A stretch of DNA of 64,000 nucleotides from Actinoplanes sichuanensis (GTDB lineage Bacteria; Actinomycetota; Actinomycetes; Mycobacteriales; Micromonosporaceae): assembly GCF_033097365.1 (NCBI RefSeq), contig NZ_AP028461.1, positions 4,526,001 to 4,590,000 on the forward strand, read 5' to 3'. Position numbers and translations under genes: made by a program. Below the pieces are notes generated by a model. It worked only from the letters and a program-made list of their open reading frames with translations, did no database searches and was not told the DNA's origin. Numbering within the stretch: the first letter of the stretch is position 1; each line of letters starts with the position of its first letter. Positions 34,114-42,935 of this stretch are shown in pieces.

Positions 34114-36288
34114 TCACCGGGTCGAGGGCCGGTCTGCCACCGTCTTGAGCGGCAGGCGCACGGAGATGAGCGTGCCGCCTTGCGGGGCCGCGCCGATGTG
34201 GGCGGTGCCGCCGAGTTCGGTGGCGCGCTCACGGATGCTGGTCAGGCCGACTCCGGCTCGGTAGCGGTTCGGTAGGCCGGTCCCGTTGTCGCTGATCTCC
34301 AGGTGGAGGGCGTTCGGGTCGCGTTCGAGCCGTACCGAGCATCGGGTGGCGGCGGCGTGCCGGACGACGTTGGTGATCGATTCGGAGACGATGTGGTAGG
34401 CCGCCACCTCGGCGGCGGCGGGCAGCGGTTCGATGTCGGTGTCGGCCGCCACGATGATCTCCACCGTGTCGCCGCCCAGGTGGGTGGCGCGTTCGCGTAG
34501 TGCGGCGGTCAGGCCCAGCTGGTCGAGGGCGGGTGGGCGCAGCCCGTGAACCAGGCGGCGCACGTCGGCGAGGGCTTGCCGGTGCGTCTGCGGCAGCCCG
34601 GAGAGGATCTCGATGGCCTTGTCCGGGTCGGTCGGCAGGAGGCTGAGGGCCAGTTCGAGGCTCATCCCGGCCGAGGCGAGGGTCGGGCCGAGGCCGTCGT
34701 GGATGTCACGGCGCAGCCGGCGGCGTTCGTCTTCGAGGGCGGTGACGGTGCGTTCCAGGGACTGTTGCAGGCGGGTGGTCAGCAGCAGGTTGTACGCGGT
34801 GGCGCCGACCTGCCGGGCCAGGACGTCGAGCAGGCGCGAGTCACGGGCGCCGAACGGTTCCTGCCGTGGTCCGGGGTCGAGGACCAGACGGCCGATCTCC
34901 TCACTCTGGTGGATCAGCGGGACTTCGAGCGGTCTGCCGGACGGCCGTCCGTGCGAGAACGAGGGCAGATCGAGGCCGTCGACCTCGACCGCCACATAAG
35001 ACAGCCGGAGGGTACGCGCGAGCGTCTCCACCAGCCGGGCCAGCACCGACTCGACGGAGCTCGCCGACTCCAGCCGCTGGCCGAGGATGGTCAGCACCTC
35101 GTACGGGTCGTCGCGCGAACCGTAGACCAGGCGACCCACCGTCCGGCGCAGATAGCGTTGGGCGGGCGCGAACGCGAGGGCGACCACGGCCGCGACCAGC
35201 ACGCTCTCCCCCGCTCCGATCGCGGCGGCCACCGCCAGATAGGCGGCCATCAGGCCGACCGTCACCAGCCCGTAGACCAGTGGTCGGCGCAGGATGACCT
35301 GGATGTCGAAGAGCCGGTAGCGCAGCACGGCCATGCCGAGCGCGACCGGGAACGGAGCGAACACGAGAGTGGTCAGGACGTTCCACGGCAGCAGCGGGTG
35401 ACCGATGATCCACTCGGGTATCCGGCCGAGCACCATGTACAGGGCGGCGCCGAGACCGAACGCGTACACGGCGAGCCGCATCCGTTCGCGGCCTTCGGGC
35501 CGCGACGCGAACCGGTAGCCGGTCAGGAACGCGGCGCCGATCAGGAACGGGAAGACGTTCGCCGCAGGTGTCGACAGCGAGACGAGTACCCGCAGGTCGA
35601 CCGGCTGTGCGGTGATGACGGCGGCCGCGTACAGCAGGGGCGGCAACAGGTAGCCGGTGATGACGACCGTACGGCGTAGCGACCGGCGTGGCCACGGCTC
35701 GGGGAAGACCGTCGCGAAGTGCAGCAGTACCGACCAGAGCAGGCAGGACGCGACCTCACCGATCAGGTCGGGCCAGAGACGGCCGGTCACCACGTCGACG
35801 ATCTGGTTCGAGTACGGGAAGGCCAGGCTGGACAGGAACAGCAGCAGGCCCATCGCGTACAGGGTGCGGGCGGACCGGTCACGGGGTCGCCGGACGATGA
35901 CGAACGCACAGACGGCCCACATCGCGGCCCAGAACGGCGCGGTCCACAGGTTGTCGCGCAGCAGCTGCGGGATCGGATATCGGAACAGCGTGACCGGGAC
36001 GTTCAGGGTCTGCTCACCGCGCATCACGGTGTACGTCACCGTGTCGCCGAAGGCGAAGGCCGGCTGAGTACGGGTCACCGGGATCCCGTTCACGGCCGTC
36101 ACCAGGTCACCGGCGTGCAGTGGCCCCGCCGACTCGGTCACCCGCAGACCGGCCGTCGTCCAGCTCTCGGCGCTGGGACGGGTCAGGGCTCCGTCCGCCG
36201 GTGCGAGCAGCCGCACCGCGAACACCAGGGCCATCGGCACGATCCACGCCGCGTAGGCTGCCGCGCGTACCCACGCCTGCCGTTTCAA
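34114..36288 (-). CDS. Multi-pass sensor histidine kinase with PDZ and GAF
   Basis: 724 residues from a TTG at 36288 without a clear RBS. One N-terminal TM is followed by an extracytoplasmic PDZ-like stretch (~45-100, PLHAGDLVTAVNGIPV). Then come about eight TM helices (115-380), a GAF-like domain (~400-505) and a HisKA_3 phosphoacceptor (RRDIHDGLGPTLA, His ~529). A HATPase domain with SESITNVVRHA, SDNGTGL and GVGLTSIRERA completes it. It belongs to the NarX/DesK type and pairs with the divergent LuxR-type regulator 33 bp away. The PDZ element suggests sensing of a peptide or envelope protein. Confidence 0.85.
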   Translation of the reverse strand: MKRQAWVRAAAYAAWIVPMALVFAVRLLAPADGALTRPSAESWTTAGLRVTESAGPLHAGDLVTAVNGIPVTRTQPAFAFGDTVTYTVMRGEQTLNVPVTLFRYPIPQLLRDNLWTAPFWAAMWAVCAFVIVRRPRDRSARTLYAMGLLLFLSSLAFPYSNQIVDVVTGRLWPDLIGEVASCLLWSVLLHFATVFPEPWPRRSLRRTVVITGYLLPPLLYAAAVITAQPVDLRVLVSLSTPAANVFPFLIGAAFLTGYRFASRPEGRERMRLAVYAFGLGAALYMVLGRIPEWIIGHPLLPWNVLTTLVFAPFPVALGMAVLRYRLFDIQVILRRPLVYGLVTVGLMAAYLAVAAAIGAGESVLVAAVVALAFAPAQRYLRRTVGRLVYGSRDDPYEVLTILGQRLESASSVESVLARLVETLARTLRLSYVAVEVDGLDLPSFSHGRPSGRPLEVPLIHQSEEIGRLVLDPGPRQEPFGARDSRLLDVLARQVGATAYNLLLTTRLQQSLERTVTALEDERRRLRRDIHDGLGPTLASAGMSLELALSLLPTDPDKAIEILSGLPQTHRQALADVRRLVHGLRPPALDQLGLTAALRERATHLGGDTVEIIVAADTDIEPLPAAAEVAAYHIVSESITNVVRHAAATRCSVRLERDPNALHLEISDNGTGLPNRYRAGVGLTSIRERATELGGTAHIGAAPQGGTLISVRLPLKTVADRPSTR

Positions 36289-36321
36289 CGCTGCGCCGCC
36301 CGCACGACAGGGAGCCGAGAC

Positions 36322-36966
36322 ATGCCCGACCTTCGTGTGCTACTCGCCGACGACCATCCGGTCTTCCTGGCCGGAATGCGCCAGCTCGTCGACGCGATGC
36401 CCGGCATGACCGTGGCGGCGGAGACGACGAACGGCACCGACGCGGTCGCCGCCGCCGAGTCGCTCGCCCTCGACGTGGCCGTACTCGACCTGCACATGCC
36501 CGGCCTCTCCGGCGTCGAAGCCACCCGCGCCATCACCACCCGCAACCCCGCCGTCGGCGTGATCATCCTGACGATGATGGACGACGACGAGTCACTGTTC
36601 GCCGCCATGCGCGCCGGTGCGAAAGGTTACCTACTCAAAGGCGCCGGCCCGACGGAGGTCGCGCAGGCGATCACCGCGGTCGGCAACGGCGCGGCGGTCT
36701 TCGGCCCGGGCATCGCCCACCGCCTGATCGACTACTTCGCCACGCCGCAACGTGCCTCGGCTGAGCAGATCAGCGGGCTGACCGCCCGCGAACGCGAGAT
36801 CCTGACCCTGGTCGCCGACGGACACAGCAACGCGGCCATCGCCGAGCAGCTCTTCCTCAGTGCCAAGACGGTCCGTAACCACGTGTCCAACATCTTCGCC
36901 AAACTCCACGTCGCCGACCGTGCCCAGGCGATGGTCCGGGCCCGCCGGGCCGGCCTCGGCAGCTGA
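36322..36966 (+). CDS. NarL/LuxR-family response regulator
   Basis: 214 residues. Receiver with acidic ADD, phospho-Asp in VLDLHMPG (residue ~55), Thr/Lys in ILTM and GYLLKGA; C-terminal LuxR HTH (LTAREREILTLVADGHSNAA then KTVRNHVSNIFAKL). AGGGAG precedes the ATG. It is divergent from its cognate kinase, separated by 33 bp. Targets unknown; the following SARP-P450 pair is a candidate. Confidence 0.92.
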   Translation: MPDLRVLLADDHPVFLAGMRQLVDAMPGMTVAAETTNGTDAVAAAESLALDVAVLDLHMPGLSGVEATRAITTRNPAVGVIILTMMDDDESLFAAMRAGAKGYLLKGAGPTEVAQAITAVGNGAAVFGPGIAHRLIDYFATPQRASAEQISGLTAREREILTLVADGHSNAAIAEQLFLSAKTVRNHVSNIFAKLHVADRAQAMVRARRAGLGS

Positions 36967-37032
36967 GACCCGGGACCGGAACCGGGACTCCAGCACCATC
37001 CGCCGGGACCGACCCCGGGTTAGCGTCCGGCC

Positions 37033-37788
37033 ATGATGACGTTCTCCCTGCTCGGGCCGGTGCGGGCCGGTCGTGACGGACAGGACCTGCCGGTCGGCAG
37101 CCCACAACAACGCACCATTCTCGCGGTGCTGCTGCTGCGCGAGGGCATGGTCGCCACCGTGGAGGACCTGTCGGCGGCGCTCTGGGGCGAGTCACGGCCC
37201 CGAACGGCGGTCAGCGTCCTGCGCACCTATGTGTACCGGATGCGACTGCGACTCGGCGACGACGTCGACATCCGTACCTACGGGGACGGATACCTGCTGA
37301 ACGTCGCACCCGAGGCGGTCGACGTCCGGCGTTTCCGCCGGCTCACCGATCAGGCGCGGCATGCGATGGGCCGCGGCGAGTACGAGGAGGCGTTCCGGGA
37401 CCTGCGGGCCGCCATCGCCCTCGACCGAGGCACACCGCTGGCCGGCGCTGTCGGTCCCTTCGTCGAAGGCCAGCGTCACCGGCTCGCTGAGATGGTCGGT
37501 ACGGCCCGCCTCGACCTGTATGCCGCCGGGCTGGCTCTCGGCCGGCACGGTGAGGCCGTGGCGGATCTGACGGCTCTGGCCGCCGAGCACCCACTCTGGG
37601 AACGTGTCCACGAGCTGCTGATGCAGGCCCTGTGCCAGGGCGGGCGGCAGGCCGAGGCCCTGCTCCGTTACCACGCCCTCCGCGGTCGGCTCGCCGACGC
37701 GCTCGGCATCGATCCGAGCCCCACTCTGCAGCACCTCTACCGGGAGATCCTGCTCTCCGACCGTGTCGCCGCCGGGGCCGGCCGGTGA
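37033..37788 (+). CDS. SARP-like (AfsR/BTAD) transcriptional activator
   Basis: 251 residues. N-terminal OmpR-type winged helix (FSLLGPVRAGRDGQDLPVGS to GDGYLLNV) followed by a bacterial transcriptional activation (BTAD) helical domain (VDVRRFRRLTDQARHAMGRG, GIDPSPTLQHLYREIL). SARPs activate secondary-metabolite genes. The ATG lies 6 nt after TAGCGT (37021-37026), so the mRNA is probably leaderless. Its stop overlaps the GTG of the P450 gene (GTGA), so both products are made from one message. Confidence 0.88.
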   Translation: MMTFSLLGPVRAGRDGQDLPVGSPQQRTILAVLLLREGMVATVEDLSAALWGESRPRTAVSVLRTYVYRMRLRLGDDVDIRTYGDGYLLNVAPEAVDVRRFRRLTDQARHAMGRGEYEEAFRDLRAAIALDRGTPLAGAVGPFVEGQRHRLAEMVGTARLDLYAAGLALGRHGEAVADLTALAAEHPLWERVHELLMQALCQGGRQAEALLRYHALRGRLADALGIDPSPTLQHLYREILLSDRVAAGAGR

Positions 37789-39008
37789 TCACCGAGCTGC
37801 CGTCCCCGCCCGCGTGGCCGGTTCTCGGCCACCTCCCGGCGCTGGCCCGCGGTGGGCGGCCGCACCGTGTCCTCGAGGAATGGTGCGACCGCTACGGCTC
37901 GACGTACCGACTGCGTCTGCCCGCCGGGCCGGCCGTCGTCACGGCCGACCCCAAGATCGTCCAAAGCATTCTCCGGGGGCGGCCCCACCTGTTCCGACGG
38001 GAACCGCACATCATCCGCACCATCGAGGCCACCGGCGTGCACGGGGTGTTCACCGCCGAGGGCACACGATGGCACGCCGATCGCAAGGCCGCGAACGACC
38101 TGCTGGCTCACGACCCGCACACGGCGGTCACGCGGGCGGTCACCCGCCTACGTGATCGCTGGTCCGCCCGGGCACAGGCCGGACAGCAGATCCCCGTTCT
38201 GGCCGACCTGATGCGCCTGAGCCTGGACGTGACCCTCGCGGTGAGCACCGGTCAGGACCTCGATGCGGTCGACGACCCGGACGGTCCGCTGCAAACGCTC
38301 ATCCCGCGGCTGTTCCCCGCGATCCATCGGCGCATCAACGCACCGTTTCCCCTCCCCCGCGACCGGAATCTGCAGCGCCTGCTGCGCTCGGCCCGGGACC
38401 TGTTGCCGGTGGATCACTTCGGGACCGTAATCACCCTGCTGCTCGCCGGGCAGGACACCACCGCCGCGGCCGCCGGCTGGTCACTGCAGTACCTCGCCGC
38501 GGACCCCGAGGAGCACGCCAGAGTTCGCGCGGAAGCCGACGAGGCCTTCAGAGCAGGCGAGTTCACGGCTGAAGCCGTGACGGCCGGCCGGTTGCGGTAC
38601 ACCCACGCCGCGGTTCGAGAGGCGGTACGGCTACGCCCACCCGCGTCCCTGACCGTGGTCGAGGCGGTCGAAGCCGTCGAACTCCTCGGCGAGGACACCC
38701 TGGTGCATGCCCGTCCGGGGATCCCGATCTGGGTCCTGATGGCCTACGGGGCCCGTCGCTTCCCCGACGCCGCCGTATTCCGTCCGTCGCGATGGCTGAC
38801 CGACCGGGCTCCGACGGACGCGCCTTATCTGCCGTTCGGCGGCGGCCCCCGGGTGTGTCCCGGCCGGGACCTCGCCCTGCTCACGGCCACCGCGGCCGTC
38901 GCGATGACCGCCCGCGACTTCGATCTGCACACCAGCGGACCGCCCCGGGAGCGGGTCGCGTTCACCATGCGCCCGGATCGTCTGACGCTGACCCTCACAC
39001 CCCGCTGA
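37785..39008 (+). CDS. Cytochrome P450
   Basis: 407 residues, GTG start overlapping the SARP stop. Key motifs: I-helix LLLAGQDTTAAA, K-helix E-x-x-R in VREAVRLRPP, and heme loop PFGGGPRVCPGRD with the proximal Cys at ~358. The early proline-rich start (LPSPPAWPVLGHLPALARGG) is class II-like (CYP102/CYP4-type soluble fold). The substrate is unknown. No ferredoxin or reductase gene is nearby, so it must borrow electron donors. Coupling to a pathway regulator suggests a small biosynthetic role. Confidence 0.9.
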   Translation: MITELPSPPAWPVLGHLPALARGGRPHRVLEEWCDRYGSTYRLRLPAGPAVVTADPKIVQSILRGRPHLFRREPHIIRTIEATGVHGVFTAEGTRWHADRKAANDLLAHDPHTAVTRAVTRLRDRWSARAQAGQQIPVLADLMRLSLDVTLAVSTGQDLDAVDDPDGPLQTLIPRLFPAIHRRINAPFPLPRDRNLQRLLRSARDLLPVDHFGTVITLLLAGQDTTAAAAGWSLQYLAADPEEHARVRAEADEAFRAGEFTAEAVTAGRLRYTHAAVREAVRLRPPASLTVVEAVEAVELLGEDTLVHARPGIPIWVLMAYGARRFPDAAVFRPSRWLTDRAPTDAPYLPFGGGPRVCPGRDLALLTATAAVAMTARDFDLHTSGPPRERVAFTMRPDRLTLTLTPR

Positions 39009-39023
39009 GGCTGACGATCGCTG

Positions 39024-39063
39024 GGCGGAGGACCCCGATCCGCGTGTGGTGGGGTCCTCCGCC
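39024..39063. terminator. 13-bp hairpin between convergent genes
   Basis: GGCGGAGGACCCC (39024-39036) pairs perfectly with 39051-39063 around a 14-nt loop, between the P450 stop and the stop of the convergent repeat-tailed protein. Confidence 0.75.
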
Positions 39064-39070
39064 GGGAGAT

Positions 39071-40546
39071 CTACTGGGTGACCGGGATGTCGCCGGTCTG
39101 GCCCCAGCTGCGGTAGATCGCGGTGCCGTTGCTGCCGTAGTAGGTGATCTTCCACTCGCCGTTCGGGTTCCACACCGCCCGGTCGAACTGACCGTCACCG
39201 TTGTAGTCACCCGGCACCGGGATGTCACCGGCCGCCGCGTTCAACTGCGGATAGATCGCGACGCCATTCGTGCGGTAGTACTGGATGTACCACTTACCGT
39301 CCGACGGCCGGTACAAAGCCCGGTCGTACTGGCCGTCGTTGTTGTAGTCGCCCGGGGTGGGGATGTCACCGGCCTGACCCCAGTCACGGTAGATCGCCGT
39401 ACCGTTGCTGCCGTAGTAAGTGATCTTCCACTCGCCGTTCGGGTTCCACACCGCACGATCGAACTGACCGTCACCGTTGTAGTCACCCGGCACCGGGATG
39501 TCACCGGCCGCCGCGTTCAACTGCGGATAGATCGCGACGCCATTCGTGCGGTAGTACTGGATGTACCACTTACCGTCCGACGGCCGGTAGAACGCCCGGT
39601 CGTACTGGCCGTCGTTGTTGTAGTCGCCCGGGGTGGGGATGTCACCGGCCTGACCCCAGTCACGGTAGATCGCCGTACCGTTGCTGCCGTAGTAAGTGAT
39701 CTTCCACTCGCCGTTCGGGTTCCACACCGCACGATCGAACTGACCGTCACCGTTGTAGTCACCCGGCACCGGGATGTCACCGGCCGCCGCGTTCAACTGC
39801 GGATAGATCGCGACGCCATTCGTGCGGTAGTACTGGATGTACCACTTACCGTCCGACGGCCGGTAGAACGCCCGGTCGGTCTGCCCGTCGTTGTTGTAGT
39901 CGCCGGTGGTCGCGGAGCGGACGGTCTCGTCCGCCCACAGCGCATCGGCGATGATCGTGGCGTTGTTCACCTCGAGGCTGTACGCGTCGGGATAGGCCGA
40001 TACCTGTACCCGCTGGCAGATGGTGCCGATGTCACCGCTGTTCCACGCGTTGTCCGGGTACTTGTCGAGCATCGAGCCGAGGAACTTGCTGGTGGCGTAG
40101 GCCGGCTTGACCAGGTCTGCCGGGTCGCCCCAGCCCTGGGACGGGCGCTGCTGGAACAGCCCGACGCTGTCGTCGTCGCCGCCGTCCCAGTTGTGCAGGG
40201 TGGTCTCGGTGATCGCCGTGGTCAGCGCGATCACAGCGGCGCGTTCGTTGAGTTTGCGAGCCCGGACGGCCGCGACGATGGCTCGGGCACACGAGACCTG
40301 GTACGCGGTGACGGTGTCGCCCAGGCGAGGCGAGTTGTTGAGCCTGGTGTTGAGGGTGGCGGCCAGCTGGCTGTCCTGGGTGGTCGGCCCGTCGGGCTGG
40401 CACGTGACGGCGGTCAGGGCCAGCGCGACGACCTGTTCGGTGCTCAGTGGCTGGTCGGGTTCGGCAGCGGCGGCGGCCGGCGACACCGCGGTGATGAGTC
40501 CGACGACGACCGCCGAGACGGCCGCGAGGCGTGGGTACGGGTTCAT
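39071..40546 (-). CDS. Secreted lysozyme-like protein with six VCBS-type repeats
   Basis: 491 residues, ATG at 40546 with GGAGG upstream. Signal peptide through AAAA. Residues ~50-205 contain ALTTAITETTLHNW and DDDSVGLFQQRPSQGWG, the signature of a transglycosylase/lysozyme-like domain common in actinomycete wall hydrolases (catalytic Glu in the TETT helix). The rest is six repeats of 45-47 residues, alternating type A (GDYNNDGQxDRAFYRPSDG) and type B (GDYNGDGQFDRAVWNPNGEW). Each has a DxNxDGQxD calcium-loop motif like VCBS/FG-GAP repeats. Adjacent A+B pairs repeat every 276 bp with almost no nucleotide change. The tail probably binds wall polymers or surfaces. Confidence 0.8.
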   Translation of the reverse strand: MNPYPRLAAVSAVVVGLITAVSPAAAAAEPDQPLSTEQVVALALTAVTCQPDGPTTQDSQLAATLNTRLNNSPRLGDTVTAYQVSCARAIVAAVRARKLNERAAVIALTTAITETTLHNWDGGDDDSVGLFQQRPSQGWGDPADLVKPAYATSKFLGSMLDKYPDNAWNSGDIGTICQRVQVSAYPDAYSLEVNNATIIADALWADETVRSATTGDYNNDGQTDRAFYRPSDGKWYIQYYRTNGVAIYPQLNAAAGDIPVPGDYNGDGQFDRAVWNPNGEWKITYYGSNGTAIYRDWGQAGDIPTPGDYNNDGQYDRAFYRPSDGKWYIQYYRTNGVAIYPQLNAAAGDIPVPGDYNGDGQFDRAVWNPNGEWKITYYGSNGTAIYRDWGQAGDIPTPGDYNNDGQYDRALYRPSDGKWYIQYYRTNGVAIYPQLNAAAGDIPVPGDYNGDGQFDRAVWNPNGEWKITYYGSNGTAIYRSWGQTGDIPVTQ

Positions 40547-40576
40547 GGCAGTGGTCCTCCTGGCGCACGAGAGGGA

Positions 40577-40601
40577 GGCCCCGGCCTGAGCGGCCGGGGC
40601 C
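40577..40601 (-). terminator. 10-bp GC hairpin between the twin hydrolase genes
   Basis: GGCCCCGGCC (40577-40586) pairs perfectly with 40592-40601 around a 5-nt loop, 14 bp past the stop of the upstream twin. It separates two same-strand genes, so each probably has its own promoter or the second depends on readthrough. Confidence 0.75.
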
Positions 40602-40614
40602 GTTGCGAAGGGGG

Positions 40615-42180
40615 TTACTGAGTGACCGGGATGTCGCCGGTCTGGCCCCAGGTGCGGTAGATCGCGGTGCCGTTGGTGCCGTAGTAGGTGATCTTCCATT
40701 CGCCGTTCGGGTTCCACACCGCGCGGTCGAACTGACCGTCACCGTTGTAGTCACCGGGCACCGGAACATCACCGGCCGCCGCATTCAACTGCGGATAGAT
40801 CGCCACGCCATTCGTGCGGTAGTACTGGATGTACCACTTACCGTCCGACGGCCGGTAGAACGCCCGGTCGTACTGGCCGTCACCGTTGTAGTCGCCCGGG
40901 GTCGGAATATCACCGGCCTGACCCCAGCCGCGGTAGATCGCCGTACCGTTCGTGCCGTAGTAGGTGATCTTCCACTCGCCGTTCGGGTTCCACACCGCAC
41001 GATCGAACTGACCGTCACCGTTATAGTCACCCGGCACCGGAACATCCCCCGCCGCCGCATTCAGCTGCGGGTAAATGGCGACGCCGTTCGTCCGGTAGTA
41101 CTGGATGTACCACTTTCCATCCGACGGCCGGTAGAACGCCCGGTCATACTGGCCGTCGCGGTTGTAGTCGCCGGGAACCGGAATGTCGCCCGCCTGACCC
41201 CAGTCACGGTAGATCGCCGTACCGTTGCTGCCGTAGTAGGTGATCTTCCACTCGCCGTTCGGGTTCCACACCGCGCGGTCGAACTGACCGTCACCGTTGT
41301 AGTCACCCGGCACCGGAACATCACCGGCCGCCGCATTCAACTGCGGGTGAATCGCGACACCGTTCGTCCGGTAGTACTGGATGTACCAGTTACCGTCCGA
41401 GGGCCGGTAGAACGCGCGGTCGGTCTGCCCGTCGTTGTTGTAGTCACCGATGGTCCGCCGCTGCTGCGGCGCCAGCCACTCCGCGACCGTCTCGCCGCGC
41501 AGAACGCTCAGCAGGGCTTCCTTGTTCTCGCGACTCTCGACCTTGTTGCGGTCTTCGCTGAGGTGGATGTGCCACAGGTGCGAGGAGTCCGACGACGACA
41601 GTTCGTCGGCACGGAAGTCGTAGCCCTCCACCGCGCTGTCGGTGTCGGCCTGGCCGAAGAACTCCTTCCAGCCGTTCAGCCGGGGGTCCTTGGGGTCCTG
41701 GCCGGAGGCGAGAAGCCGCTTGGAGTACTTCGCGATGCCGCTGTAGTCGGCGGCGGCCGCCTGGAAGTCCGCCGCACTGACCGGTCCGGCATAGTCGGAC
41801 GCGGCCACGGCGGCGAGGTTGGTCGACGCGAGCTGAGCTTCGGGGAAGGTCCAGTCGTAGGCCGCCGCCTTGTCCGAGGGACCGCCCTGGTCCTCCTCGT
41901 GACGCACCGAGTAGTCGTCCGAGGCGTTGGCAGCACGGGTGTTGTGGTAACCCGGCTTATTGGCGTAGATACCGCCGTTCTGGCTGCCGGGTTCCAGCGC
42001 CAGCAGCTGCTCCATCAACCACCAGGACTCATCGGTGATCCGGGCCGGATTCGGATTCGCGGCGGCGCTGGCGGGCGTCGCCGGGCCCACGGCGAATACC
42101 GCGAGAAGTACCGCCGAGGCGGTAGCGGCGGTCAGCCGGGACATCCTTATGGAAATCCGGCGGACGGTCGAGGTGCGCAA
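40615..42180 (-). CDS. Secreted peptidase-like protein with six VCBS-type repeats
   Basis: 521 residues from a TTG at 42180 that follows GGGGAGGAAG; an ATG at 42144 lacks spacing for an RBS. Signal peptide ends ASAAA. The N-terminal domain (~30-230) has RITDESWWLMEQLLALEPGS, DDYSVRHEEDQGGPSDKA and SHLWHIHLSED, where H-x-x-H-x-H suggests a metal site as in M15/VanY-type amidases, but the assignment is not firm. The C-terminal half is the same alternating A/B repeat tail as the downstream gene, ending with an identical GDIPVTQ. The pair arose by duplication of the tail. Confidence 0.75.
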   Translation of the reverse strand: MRTSTVRRISIRMSRLTAATASAVLLAVFAVGPATPASAAANPNPARITDESWWLMEQLLALEPGSQNGGIYANKPGYHNTRAANASDDYSVRHEEDQGGPSDKAAAYDWTFPEAQLASTNLAAVAASDYAGPVSAADFQAAAADYSGIAKYSKRLLASGQDPKDPRLNGWKEFFGQADTDSAVEGYDFRADELSSSDSSHLWHIHLSEDRNKVESRENKEALLSVLRGETVAEWLAPQQRRTIGDYNNDGQTDRAFYRPSDGNWYIQYYRTNGVAIHPQLNAAAGDVPVPGDYNGDGQFDRAVWNPNGEWKITYYGSNGTAIYRDWGQAGDIPVPGDYNRDGQYDRAFYRPSDGKWYIQYYRTNGVAIYPQLNAAAGDVPVPGDYNGDGQFDRAVWNPNGEWKITYYGTNGTAIYRGWGQAGDIPTPGDYNGDGQYDRAFYRPSDGKWYIQYYRTNGVAIYPQLNAAAGDVPVPGDYNGDGQFDRAVWNPNGEWKITYYGTNGTAIYRTWGQTGDIPVTQ

Positions 42181-42704
42181 GTAGCTTCCTCCCCATGATT
42201 GTTTCCCGGAATCGCGATCGATCCGGAGCATGATTCGGCGCCGGCACGTTTTCGGCAGCACGAATTACCGCCGCATACGCAATAGCGGCGGCGCACAGTT
42301 AAGTGAGAGCGTCAATGATGGACGCTAAATGATTACCACTGACCGACCCTACTCCCGGCAATCGCGCAGGAGAAAATGAGAGGCGTCGGAATGCAGAGTT
42401 TTCGTCCCCGTGTTCATCAGACTCGTCCCCGTGTCGAGATCCTTTACGAACGGTCGAAGCATATCAGGGGTCATCTATCTCAAATGGCGGCGGAAAGAAC
42501 GTCAGGCAAATAGCGATCAACCGGCAAGGGCCATAGAGGTCGAAGGCTGACGGTCGCTGGCTTGGTAGGCCGCCCGGCACGGCCCCCGGGGCGACGTGAT
42601 CTCCCCGAAGAAATCCGAAAATTCTGACTTGCGCGCTTCACGCCGGGCCTGCCGTATCGCACTGAACGGTGAACAGGACAGGCGGCACGGCGGAAGGTGA
42701 CACG
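42181..42704. other. Divergent promoter region, gene-free
   Basis: 524 bp between the TTG of the repeat-tailed protein and the sigma operon, more AT-rich than its surroundings. It has a direct repeat of CGTCCCCGTGT (near 42,403 and 42,424) and TTGACG reading left near 42,310, a possible -35 element. No open frame is convincing. Confidence 0.45.
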
Positions 42705-42935
42705 GTGATAGCGGCTCACGAGGTGATCGGCATCGGGTTCGGAGTTCTCGGGACGGTCACACCTTTGGTGGCGATCTGGCTCCGCCAGCGCTTCCGGCTC
42801 CAGCGGGAACGGGAACGGGGTGACTACCTGCGCGTGGCGACCACGCTGCCGCCCGGAAGCCGGGTTCAGGAACAGCGCGACGACGGTACCCGCCTCACCG
42901 TTGACATCGGTATCGCCTACCGAAACGAGTCCTGA
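42705..42935 (+). CDS. Small single-pass membrane protein of the sigma operon
   Basis: 76 residues. GTG at 42705 with GGAAGGTGA upstream. One TM helix (VIGIGFGVLGTVTPLVAIWL) followed by RQRFRLQRERERGDYLRVAT and a beta-rich tail, LTVDIGIAYRNE. Its TGA shares a base with the ATG of the sigma gene, so the two are coupled. It could tether or sense for the sigma factor, but it is not a recognised anti-sigma factor. Confidence 0.6.
   Translation: MIAAHEVIGIGFGVLGTVTPLVAIWLRQRFRLQRERERGDYLRVATTLPPGSRVQEQRDDGTRLTVDIGIAYRNES

Noticed and set aside
39085..41445. CRISPR or tandem-repeat array
   Set aside because: The repeats are 276-bp coding units in frame inside two secreted proteins, with no spacers.
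42181..42480. c-di-AMP (ydaO-type) riboswitch upstream of the wall-hydrolase-like gene
   Set aside because: Such genes often have one, but the conserved stems and boxes are not present in the 300 nt leader read on the minus strand.
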